Assembly (NCBI GenBank): GCA_903882335.1
Contig: CAIRWP010000113.1
Location: 1 to 5,632 of the forward strand
Length of the DNA: 5,632 bases
Reading direction: 5' to 3'
Source: an uncultured Opitutia bacterium
GTDB taxonomy: Bacteria > Verrucomicrobiota > Verrucomicrobiia > Opitutales > UBA953
Part shown: positions 1 through 5,583 of the stretch, piece by piece
Layout: the number at the start of each line of letters is the position of its first letter
How positions within the stretch are numbered: position 1 is the first letter of the stretch
The notes under the pieces: model-generated
The model's input: the letters and a program-made list of their open reading frames with translations, nothing else
Told to the model about the DNA's origin: nothing
The model's database searches: none
Program-made: the position numbers and the translations under genes

Positions 1-1240
1 CGATGGCTTCCACGTCGTCGCCCTTCTTCATGACCTCGGCCGGGTTGTTGATGCGGCGGGTCCAGCTCATGTCGGACACGTGCACCATGCCGTCGATGCC
101 GTCCTCGAGCTCGACGAAGGCGCCGTAGTTCGTGAGGTTGCGGACCTTGCCGCGAACGCGGGCGCCCACCGGGTAGTTGTGGCGGACCTTCTCCCACGGA
201 TTGGTCTCGAGCTGGCGGATGCCGAGGGAGATCTTCTGCTCCTCCTTGTTGACGTTGAGGATGACGGCGTCGACTTCCTGGCCGACCTTGAGGATGTCGG
301 ACGGCTTCTGGACGCGCTTGGTCCAGGAGAGCTCGGAGACGTGGACGAGGCCTTCGACGCCGCCCTCGATCTCGATGAACGCGCCGTAGGCGACGAGGTT
401 GACGACCTTGCCATGGACCTTCTGGCCCACGGGGTAGCGCTTCTCGATGCCTTCCCACGGGTTGGACTGGGTCTGCTTGAGGCCGAGGGAGACGCGCTCG
501 CGCTCACGGTCGACTTCGACGACCATGACGGTGATCTCCTCGCCGACCTTGACGACTTCGCTCGGGTGGCCGATGCGGCCCCAGGACATGTCGGTGACGT
601 GCAGCAGGCCGTCGAGACCGTCGAGGTCCACGAACGCGCCGTAGTCGGTGATGTTCTTGACGACGCCGCGGCGGATGACGCCGGGCTTGACCTCCTCGAG
701 GAGCTTGCGACGGCTCTCGCCGCGCTGTTCCTCGATGAGCTCGCGACGCGAGACGACGAGGTTCTTCTTCTCCTTGTTGATCTTGATGATCTTGAAGTCG
801 AAGGTCTGGCCGACGAAGCCCTCGAGGTCCTTCGGGGGGTTGACGTCGATCTGCGAGGACGGCATGAAGGCGTCGACGCCGACGGAGACGATCAGGCCGC
901 CCTTGACGACGGACTTGACGCGACCCTGGACGATGGAGCCTTCCTGGCAGTTGGCCTCGATGCTCTCCCACTTGCGGATCTGCTGGGCGCGGTCGAAGGA
1001 GACGGTCGGGGTGCCGTCCTTGTTCTCAAGCTTCTCGAGGTAGACCTCGAGCTGCATGCCGACCTGGACTTCGGCCATGTCGGGAAATTCGGCCTGGGGG
1101 ATGAAGCCCTCGGACTTGCCGTTGATGTCGACGACGACGAACTTGTCGTCGCGGATCTCGGTGACGGTCGCCGGGATGACGGTGTGGGCCTTGAGCGCGC
1201 CGAAATTGGACTCGGCGAGCAGTTTTTCCATGATGCTCAT
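1..1240 (-). CDS. rpsA: 30S ribosomal protein S1, 5' part (runs off left edge)
   Basis: S1 is the multi-domain RNA-binding protein of the small ribosomal subunit that holds mRNA near the decoding site during initiation. The visible 413 residues contain tandem S1 (OB-fold) repeats at about 20-85, 101-166, 187-255 and 272-342, and a fifth from about 359 that is cut by the window edge. Repeats 3 to 5 carry the family signature: an aromatic-Gly-Ala-Phe strand (DYGAF 199-203, AYGAF 284-288, NYGAF 371-375), then GLLHVTDMSW, GLVHVSELSW and GMVHVSDMSW, and a V/I-SLG strand closing repeats 3 and 4. Repeats 1 and 2 are more diverged, as in other S1 proteins where they anchor to the ribosome. The start chosen is the ATG at 1240-1238 (MSIMEKLLAESNF); the ATG three codons later is possible. 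No Shine-Dalgarno precedes either. Codons are strongly biased to GTC, CTC, ATC and AAG, as expected for a highly expressed gene. Identity is very secure; the C-terminus and total number of repeats are not visible. Confidence 0.97.
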   Translation of the reverse strand, partial: MSIMEKLLAESNFGALKAHTVIPATVTEIRDDKFVVVDINGKSEGFIPQAEFPDMAEVQVGMQLEVYLEKLENKDGTPTVSFDRAQQIRKWESIEANCQEGSIVQGRVKSVVKGGLIVSVGVDAFMPSSQIDVNPPKDLEGFVGQTFDFKIIKINKEKKNLVVSRRELIEEQRGESRRKLLEEVKPGVIRRGVVKNITDYGAFVDLDGLDGLLHVTDMSWGRIGHPSEVVKVGEEITVMVVEVDRERERVSLGLKQTQSNPWEGIEKRYPVGQKVHGKVVNLVAYGAFIEIEGGVEGLVHVSELSWTKRVQKPSDILKVGQEVDAVILNVNKEEQKISLGIRQLETNPWEKVRHNYPVGARVRGKVRNLTNYGAFVELEDGIDGMVHVSDMSWTRRINNPAEVMKKGDDVEAI

Positions 1241-1281
1241 TGTATTTTTGACTGTGGGTCCTGGGCGTCGCGAAGGACGTT

Positions 1282-1318
1282 TCCAGGGTTTTGGTTGTTG
1301 GTTGGTTTTCCCTCCGGA
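1282..1318 (-). promoter_or_regulatory. Possible stem-loop with A/C-only loop in the rpsA leader
   Basis: In the rpsA mRNA sense, a UCC-GG-AGGG arm (1318-1310) can pair with CCCU-GGA (1288-1282), giving seven base pairs with a two-base GG bulge. The loop at 1309-1289 is 21 nt made only of A and C, built from CCAA units. It ends about 41 nt before the start codon. S1 of Escherichia coli represses its own translation through its leader, so a structured leader with a single-stranded A-rich loop is a reasonable place for control. The structure is seen only as complementarity here. The function is inference. Confidence 0.27.
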
Positions 1319-1352
1319 GATTCCGCGGGCAGGCGCCGACGGGCCGGAGAGA

Positions 1353-1370
1353 GGTCGAAAACAAACGACC
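1353..1370 (-). terminator. Weak hairpin downstream of the TIGR03790 gene
   Basis: A perfect 5-bp inverted repeat (GGTCG/CGACC) with an 8-nt loop (TTTGTTTT on the minus strand) lies about 24 nt after the TAG stop of the TIGR03790 gene. It is not followed by a T-run, so it is a poor intrinsic terminator. It may instead be part of the rpsA leader, or chance. If it does not terminate, rpsA could be read through from the upstream genes. The remainder of 1241-1393 shows no convincing -10/-35 pair. Confidence 0.17.
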
Positions 1371-1393
1371 CAAGGGGGGCTGGCAAGCCGAGA

Positions 1394-2887
1394 CTACTTT
1401 GCAGGGGCTTTTTCCGTTCCAGGCCGGGCTGGGGTGGCCCCTTCCGGCCGCTTTTCCAGCTCAGCGCGTAGTTTTTGGGCTGTTTTGGCCCCGAAGCGGG
1501 CTTCCACGAAACGGGTGGCCTCCGCGATCAGCCCGCCCTCCTCCGCGGCCAGGTCCAGCGGGTCTTTCCAAGGTCGGGTGACCCCGGCCGCTTGCTCGGC
1601 TTGGGCACAGGCCAGCCGCAGGGCGAGTCGGCCGGACCGGTCGGCGGCCGCCTGCAGCCGCCGGAGGTCCTCGGTCCCCAGGGGCTGGGGGAGCAGGTTG
1701 AAATGACGGAGGAGGGCGTAGTCCCCGAGCGCCTCCTTGGCCGACGCGGCGCGGACCTGGGCCTCCAACGTCACCGCGAAGGGTTGGTAGAAAGGGTCCC
1801 CGAGGATGATGCCTTGCCAGCTCACCGACGGGGTGGCGAACCAGGCCGCCTCGCCGGCGCTCATCCCTTCCCGCAGTCCCTTGAGTAGGAGCTCCGGCCG
1901 GACCGTCAGCGACAGGTAGGGCTCGTAGACGTTGCCGAAGGTCAGGCCGGCGCCTTGTTCGACGAGCCAGGGTGCCCAGTTCGTCGCGGGGTTGTGCAAC
2001 GACGCCGCGGAGAAGCTGTGCAGGTGGAGCGCGATCGCTCCCGGCGCCAGCCGCGTCGGCTTCTGTCCGAATTTACCGGTGGGCTTCTGGCTGTACCAAC
2101 CGAGGTAGAAGGCCGGCGCATCGCCGCGGGCGGTCGGCGGGAATTGGTCCTTGGTCTCCTCGACGTCCGGCGGGAAGCCTAGCTCGCGCAAGGGAGCGAG
2201 GCACGCCCGGAACCAGTCATCGCCTTCCTGATAAGGTCCGCCGAGGTCCACGTAGGCACGTCCGCGTAGGCCCTGCGCCTCCGCCGCCCAGGCGCCGCGC
2301 AGGGCCGCGAGCACGGCCTCCGGCGAGGCCCCGTCGAGGCGGGCGGTACGGATCACGCCGTCGCCCCCGGCGTCGGCGCGCCCGAACCAAGGATTTGGTC
2401 GCGCCCCCTCGGGTTCGAGGTTTGGCAGGGCGAGCAGGGCTAGCTCGCTGTCGAGGCTCGCATGGTCGCCCTTCACCGGGTTGGCCGGGTTCAGGCCTTT
2501 GATGCCGGAAGGCGCCACCTTGAGCGGCACGCCGTGGACGAGCACGAGCCAGCGCAGGCGCGCGTCGCCGGTCGGGATGAAGCCGGACCGTCCCCGTGGA
2601 TCGGCCGACTCCTCCTGTTTGCCCTCCAGCAGGCCGGCCGCCAGCAAGCGGGTGCGCAGCGGCCCGAGCACGCGCGTGGCGTAGTCCTGCCACTCCAAGG
2701 TCTCGGTCCGGCCGAGCGGCAGGGCGATCAGGTTCGCCGCGGGGATCCCGCGGTGGGTCATGAACGCGCGCGCGATCGCCAAGCCGGCGGGCTGGTCCGT
2801 GTTCACGAGCACGGCGGTGCGCGCGGGTTCCGGGCGGGCCGCGGCCAGCGTCGTCCAGCACGCCAGGAGCAGGGCGAGTCTTCCCAT
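1394..2887 (-). CDS. TIGR03790 family secreted protein of unknown function
   Basis: The function is unknown. The protein has 497 residues with an N-terminal signal peptide (basic MGR, hydrophobic 4-17, AAA before R18, fitting signal peptidase I), so it is probably exported. Residues about 24-370 match the TIGR03790 pattern as I know it: RGIP (46-49), VHGVPL (117-122), ASLDSEL (143-149), RLDG (183-186), GWYS (263-266), PGAIA (282-286), GNVYEPYL (318-325) and GDPFYQPF (363-370). That family is described as uncharacterised, sporadic in Verrucomicrobia, Planctomycetes, Cyanobacteria and others, and confined to genomes with an exosortase/PEP-CTERM sorting system. No PEP-CTERM tail is present on this protein. 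Residues 371-497 form an extra, charged, probably helical tail ending in a Pro/Ala/Lys stretch. The ATG is fixed by an in-frame TAG four codons upstream. GGAG sits only one base before the ATG, too close for a normal ribosome site. It follows the amidase gene after 50 bases, probably in one transcript. Confidence 0.93.
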   Translation of the reverse strand: MGRLALLLACWTTLAAARPEPARTAVLVNTDQPAGLAIARAFMTHRGIPAANLIALPLGRTETLEWQDYATRVLGPLRTRLLAAGLLEGKQEESADPRGRSGFIPTGDARLRWLVLVHGVPLKVAPSGIKGLNPANPVKGDHASLDSELALLALPNLEPEGARPNPWFGRADAGGDGVIRTARLDGASPEAVLAALRGAWAAEAQGLRGRAYVDLGGPYQEGDDWFRACLAPLRELGFPPDVEETKDQFPPTARGDAPAFYLGWYSQKPTGKFGQKPTRLAPGAIALHLHSFSAASLHNPATNWAPWLVEQGAGLTFGNVYEPYLSLTVRPELLLKGLREGMSAGEAAWFATPSVSWQGIILGDPFYQPFAVTLEAQVRAASAKEALGDYALLRHFNLLPQPLGTEDLRRLQAAADRSGRLALRLACAQAEQAAGVTRPWKDPLDLAAEEGGLIAEATRFVEARFGAKTAQKLRAELEKRPEGATPARPGTEKAPAK

Positions 2888-2937
2888 GCTCCGAGGCTAG
2901 CGTCGGCGGCTCCGGGCGGAAGCGCTAAATCGCCGGC

Positions 2938-3906
2938 TCACTTCGCGCGGAGCAGGCGGGCGTAGTCCGCGACGCCGTCGGCGATCGCCTGGGCCAGCTT
3001 CTGGCGGTAGGCGGCGTTCGCGATCTGCGCGCCCTCGACGCGGCTCGAGACGAAGCCGCCCTCGATGAGGATGCCGGGGCACGTCAGCGTGCGCAGCACG
3101 GCGAAGCGGGCCCGCCGGATTCCGCGGTCCTCGGCGCCCGTCTGGGCGAGGAGTTGGCGCTGCACGTGGAAGGCCAGCTGCAGGTTGAAGAGGTCGAACC
3201 GGTTCCCGGGTTCCGCCGTCAGGTCGGCCCGGCCCGCCGCCTTGTTCGTGGAATGCTGCCCGGTCGGCGTCAGGCAATAGGTCTCGATCCCCGCGCTCGT
3301 GGTGTCGCCCGCGGCGCCGCCGTTGTAGTGGAGACTCACGAAGAGGTCGGCCTTGGCTTTCGTCGCCATCGGCGCGCGGTCGTCGAGATCGATTGCCACG
3401 TCCTTGTCGCGCGTCAGCAGCACCTCGAAGCCGCGCTTCTCGAGTAGCAGCTTGAGTCGCAGGGCGGTGTCGAGCGTCGCGGCCTTCTCGGTGTAGTTCA
3501 GCGTGCCGTGCACCTTGCCCGGATCCTTGCCGCCATGCCCGGGGTCGAGCAGGATGCGCTGGGAACCGGGGCGCGCGGCGGGGAGGCGCCAGGCCAGCGG
3601 CACGATCACCTTGTCGTAGTCGATGCGGGTCACCGTGAGCTTGCCGCGCAACTGGCCGATCGGGTCGTCGAGGTAGACCTTCACGCCTTCGATCAGTAGG
3701 TAGTCTTTGTTGGGCTCGGCGACGAACGTCGGCAGCCCCTTGGCGCCGAAGCGTTCGGCCGCGGCCGGGTCGCCCGCGACGCGGGCCACCGGGGCGAGGC
3801 CGAGTTGCCGCAGGGAGTCGCCGAGGAAGATGTCGGGGATCGCGGCGGCGCCGAGGGCGGCCGCGGCGACGAGCAGGCAGGAGGCGAGCGCGACCAGTCG
3901 GCCCAC
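2938..3906 (-). CDS. Secreted N-acetylmuramoyl-L-alanine amidase (Amidase_3, zinc)
   Basis: This enzyme cleaves the amide bond between N-acetylmuramic acid and the L-alanine of the peptide stem in peptidoglycan, and would act in the periplasm. The 322 residues start with a signal peptide (hydrophobic 4-22, AAA before I23). Residues about 27-107 form a small domain that resembles the copper-amine-oxidase-like N-terminal (stalk) domain found on some wall enzymes (LRQLGL, then LIEGVKVYLDDPI). The Amidase_3 catalytic domain spans about 117-320 and keeps the key residues: zinc ligands H124 (DPGHGGKDPG), E140 (NYTEK) and H193 (SLHYNG), and the catalytic Glu E282 (ILIEGGF). The start is GTG at 3906-3904, preceded by GCC and the TAA of infC in the same frame, which rules out a longer form. 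A weak GGA lies 7 nt upstream. The one-codon gap to infC implies translational coupling. Such amidases usually serve daughter-cell separation or wall turnover. No separate targeting domain such as AMIN, LysM or SPOR is evident. Confidence 0.95.
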   Translation of the reverse strand: MGRLVALASCLLVAAAALGAAAIPDIFLGDSLRQLGLAPVARVAGDPAAAERFGAKGLPTFVAEPNKDYLLIEGVKVYLDDPIGQLRGKLTVTRIDYDKVIVPLAWRLPAARPGSQRILLDPGHGGKDPGKVHGTLNYTEKAATLDTALRLKLLLEKRGFEVLLTRDKDVAIDLDDRAPMATKAKADLFVSLHYNGGAAGDTTSAGIETYCLTPTGQHSTNKAAGRADLTAEPGNRFDLFNLQLAFHVQRQLLAQTGAEDRGIRRARFAVLRTLTCPGILIEGGFVSSRVEGAQIANAAYRQKLAQAIADGVADYARLLRAK

Positions 3907-3909
3907 GGC

Positions 3910-4581
3910 TTATTCCGCGTCGTTCTCGCCGTTGTCGAGCGCCGAGTCGTCCTCGCCGTCGTCCTCGCCGGGAGCGGCGTTGTGCACGAGCTTGCGCTTG
4001 TTCTGCTGGACCGGCGTCAGGCCGACCACGATGGCGCGACCGGTGCGCTTGGGCTCGTTGTCGCGCGTGCACATGTGCAGCAAGGCCGCGATGGCGCGGG
4101 TGATGGTCTCGAGGCCGATCTCCGGGTGCTCGAGCTCGCGGTAGCGGTACTGCAGGAGCAACTTCACCTTGTGGCCGTGGTAGAGGAAGTTCTCGGCGCG
4201 GCGGACCTTGATGAAGAGGTCGTGCGAATCGATGCGCGGGCGCAGCTTGATCTCCTTCACCTTGCTCGCGGTCTTCTGGTGCTTGTGTTTCTTGGCCTCC
4301 TCATAGAGGTACTTGCCGTACTCCATGAGTTTGCACACCGGCGGGACCGCCGCGGCGGCAATCTCGATGAGGTCGACGCCTTCCTCGCGGGCGAGCTCGA
4401 GGGCGCGGGAGATCGGCATGACGCCAAGCATCTCTCCCTTGGAATTGATCACGCGAATCTCCGTCGCGCGGATGTTCATGTTGCGCTTCGGCCCTTTGTC
4501 CTCCTTGCGGAAATCCCTGCGTTGCTGGTTGGACGAACTCGACGGTTTGGGTCGTTTATTGGGGCGATAGGGCGTAGCCAT
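3910..4581 (-). CDS. infC: Translation initiation factor IF-3
   Basis: IF-3 binds the 30S subunit, prevents premature 50S joining and checks start codon and initiator tRNA. Of 223 residues, the N-domain covers about 36-105, with EEGVDLIEIAAAAVPPVCKL and the IF-3 signature around MEYGKYLYEEAKK. The C-domain covers about 107-191, opening with VKEIKLRPRIDSHDL. Two regions exceed the usual length of about 170-180 residues: a basic, Ser/Asn-rich N-terminal extension (1-34) and an acidic tail from about 205, rich in Asp and Glu. The start is ATG at 4581-4579. The frame is open for 14 codons above it but offers no ATG, GTG or TTG before a TAA. A second ATG at codon 35 lies exactly at the edge of the conserved domain and is a possible alternative start. 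No Shine-Dalgarno is visible. infC usually heads an infC-rpmI-rplT operon, but here it is on the opposite strand from those two genes. Confidence 0.98.
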   Translation of the reverse strand: MATPYRPNKRPKPSSSSNQQRRDFRKEDKGPKRNMNIRATEIRVINSKGEMLGVMPISRALELAREEGVDLIEIAAAAVPPVCKLMEYGKYLYEEAKKHKHQKTASKVKEIKLRPRIDSHDLFIKVRRAENFLYHGHKVKLLLQYRYRELEHPEIGLETITRAIAALLHMCTRDNEPKRTGRAIVVGLTPVQQNKRKLVHNAAPGEDDGEDDSALDNGENDAE

Positions 4582-4615
4582 TAGGTATCTTGCGATCGGG
4601 TCTTCGGGATAAACT

Positions 4616-4628
4616 CCGCTTTAAGCGG
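4616..4628. repeat. Short inverted repeat between peroxiredoxin and infC
   Basis: CCGCTT and AAGCGG flank a single base, giving a 13-base near-palindrome about 35 bases upstream of the infC start and 48 bases after the peroxiredoxin stop. As RNA it could form only a short hairpin (4-5 pairs), and no T-run follows on the minus strand (AGTTTA). It may be a protein-binding site, a weak attenuator or chance. On the minus strand TTGAAC and TTTATC flank it at 20 bases apart, which is too wide for a confident sigma-70 promoter. The rest of 4582-4676 shows nothing further. Confidence 0.2.
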
Positions 4629-4676
4629 CCTTGGTTCAAGCACCGATTGCACCCACCGCTCCGCCCGCGCGGCGCC

Positions 4677-5153
4677 TTACTTCAGCGCCGCGATTGTCGC
4701 CAACAGCTGCTGACCATGCGCCGCCGCCTCGACCTTCGGGACCAGACCGATCAGTTTCCCGTCGGCGCCGAAGAGGTAAGCCGCCCGGGCTGGTCCGAGG
4801 TACTTCTTCCCGTACATCGACTTCTCGACGATGCCATCGACCGCTTGGGCGAACTGGTCCTCCGGGTCGGACACCAGGACGAACTTGAAGCCATGCTTGG
4901 CGGCGTACTTCAGGTGGGAGGCGCAGGTGTCCCGGGAGAGGGCAATAATCTTAAACCCTTGCTTACCAATCACTTTCTCACTTTTTCCGAGTTCCGCCGC
5001 CTGTTTGTCGCAGGCCGAGGTGTTGTTGCGCATGTAGACGGAGACGATGGTCGGCCCATCGATCAGGTCGGAAAAGGGGAGGTTTTGGACCTTACCGTCG
5101 ACTAGGGCGTCGACTTTGAAGCTGAGTTTCGGCTTTTTTCCTAGGGAAATCAT
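4677..5153 (-). CDS. bcp: Peroxiredoxin, BCP/PrxQ-like, with altered active-site motif
   Basis: Peroxiredoxins of this group reduce H2O2 and organic hydroperoxides with thioredoxin as electron donor, in the cytoplasm; no signal peptide is seen. The 158-residue length is normal for BCP/PrxQ. Supporting features are the fold-typical ALSRDT (71-76), the helix SHLKYAAKHGF (79-89), LVSDPEDQ (93-100), the KSMYGKKYLGPAR stretch (111-123) with conserved R123, and a C-terminal LLATIAALK. The peroxidatic Cys is C48 with T45 in place. The usual PxxxTxxC motif reads MRNNTSAC, so the conserved Pro is replaced by Met41. There is no Cys five residues after C48, the usual BCP resolving position; the only other Cys is C77 at the start of the next helix region. 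It could therefore be an atypical 2-Cys enzyme using C77, a 1-Cys enzyme, or have reduced activity. The ATG at 5153-5151 has no Shine-Dalgarno. It lies between infC and rpmI, divergent from rpmI. Family assignment is firm; activity is uncertain. Confidence 0.92.
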   Translation of the reverse strand: MISLGKKPKLSFKVDALVDGKVQNLPFSDLIDGPTIVSVYMRNNTSACDKQAAELGKSEKVIGKQGFKIIALSRDTCASHLKYAAKHGFKFVLVSDPEDQFAQAVDGIVEKSMYGKKYLGPARAAYLFGADGKLIGLVPKVEAAAHGQQLLATIAALK

Positions 5154-5307
5154 GGTTTTAGAGGGGGGTGCGCGGTCGCTAAGGGAAGGGGCGGGGGCAC
5201 GATGTCAAACTCGGGCCAGCAAAAGGTCCTCGAGGAAACCTGGGTGCCCCAGCCCTTTCCCCTTTACAAGTGCATCGGCTCAGCCTTTGTTCGGACCCTT
5301 TCCCGCC
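5154..5307. promoter_or_regulatory. Divergent intergenic region between peroxiredoxin gene and rpmI
   Basis: This 154-base gap separates two genes transcribed away from each other, so it must hold the promoter for rpmI-rplT and very probably the one for the peroxiredoxin gene. The only consensus-like element I see is TTGACA on the minus strand (5208-5203), about 50 bases before the peroxiredoxin ATG. A matching -10 at normal spacing is absent; the best is TTAGCG at about 20 bases. No clear sigma-70 promoter is visible for rpmI. The region is unusually rich in G-runs and C-runs (GGGGGG near 5163, GGGG twice near 5190). No hairpin resembling an L20-responsive leader could be recognised by eye. 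Confidence 0.4.
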
Positions 5308-5499
5308 ATGCAAAAGACCCGCAAGTCCATCTCCAAGCGCTTCAAGGTGACAGGCACCGGCAAAGTCATGCGCCGCTCCCCTAACTCCCGCCACTTGCTG
5401 AGCTCCAAGTCCCGCAAGCAGCGCCGTCGCGCCAACAAGTCCAAGCGCGTCGACTCCGGCTTCGAGAAGAAGATGCTGGCCTCGATGCCCTTCGCCTAA
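5308..5499 (+). CDS. rpmI: 50S ribosomal protein L35
   Basis: L35 is a small, very basic protein of the large ribosomal subunit. The 63-residue product has the normal length and the family core: TRKSISKRFKVTGTGKVMRR (4-23), then SRHLL (27-31) matching the S-H-I-L block, then a Lys/Arg-rich stretch (SSKSRKQRRRANKSKR) and a short C-terminal helix ending MPFA. The frame stays open far upstream, but residues before the ATG at 5308 have no L35 similarity, so this ATG is the start; it begins MQKTRKS where many L35 proteins begin MPKMKT. No Shine-Dalgarno is seen before it (the preceding bases are pyrimidine-rich). The rplT gene follows 84 bases downstream, keeping the usual rpmI-rplT order. In other bacteria this pair is controlled by L20 binding to the operon leader; whether that holds here cannot be seen. 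Confidence 0.96.
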   Translation: MQKTRKSISKRFKVTGTGKVMRRSPNSRHLLSSKSRKQRRRANKSKRVDSGFEKKMLASMPFA

Positions 5500-5559
5500 G
5501 CCGGCGATCCCGCTTTTGGCCGAACGGGTGTTCATTAAGGCGACCCCGAGGCCATCTAA

Positions 5560-5577
5560 CCAAAACCAAAACCAAAT
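5560..5577 (+). repeat. Tandem CCAAAA hexamers in the rplT leader
   Basis: Three direct hexamers (CCAAAA, CCAAAA, CCAAAT) end six bases before the rplT ATG and occupy the position where a Shine-Dalgarno would normally be. The stretch is purine/C-only until its last base and probably unstructured. A similar A/C-rich stretch lies in the rpsA leader. It may act as an unstructured or S1-recognised ribosome entry site. That role is inference. The rest of the rpmI-rplT spacer (5500-5559) shows only a weak CCCG/CGGG pairing near 5510-5528 and no terminator. Confidence 0.4.
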
Positions 5578-5583
5578 ACCAAC

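Noticed and set aside
1353..1370. Strong intrinsic terminator between the TIGR03790 gene and rpsA
   Set aside because: The hairpin has only five pairs and no T-run, so it is listed as weak and does not prove a transcript end.
80..1471. 463-codon plus-strand open frame opposite rpsA
   Set aside because: It lies antisense to a certain S1 gene. Its Asp/Leu/Val/Glu-rich, low-complexity product is what GAC, GTC, CTC and AAG codons give on the reverse strand. It resembles no family and also runs across the rpsA leader into the TIGR03790 gene.
3875..3906. Lipobox-like LASC at residues 7-10 of the amidase (and LLAC in the TIGR03790 protein)
   Set aside because: The Cys is only ten residues from a start fixed by an upstream stop, leaving a hydrophobic segment too short for lipoprotein processing. 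A normal signal peptidase I site (AAA) follows in both proteins.
2897..4072. 391-codon minus-strand frame across the amidase and the end of infC
   Set aside because: It is the out-of-frame shadow of two real genes. The product is almost pure Arg/Pro/Gly/Ala, typical of a wrong frame in GC-rich DNA.
3805..4584. 259-codon plus-strand open frame opposite infC and the amidase start
   Set aside because: It spans two certain minus-strand genes and their junction, and its Val/Leu/Asp/Arg-rich product has no recognisable domain. It is a codon-bias mirror image.
4590..5105. 171-codon plus-strand open frame opposite the peroxiredoxin gene
   Set aside because: It is antisense to a recognisable peroxiredoxin and has no family-like motif.
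5177..5208. Sigma-70 promoter for the peroxiredoxin gene based on TTGACA (5208-5203, minus strand)
   Set aside because: The -35 is perfect but no acceptable -10 lies at 16-18 bases; the best match is poor and about 20 bases away. It is noted within the intergenic region but not called as a promoter.
5202..5384. Possible 60-codon small gene overlapping the start of rpmI
   Set aside because: It lacks a ribosome site, overlaps rpmI in another frame, and its second half is the shifted reading of L35 codons.
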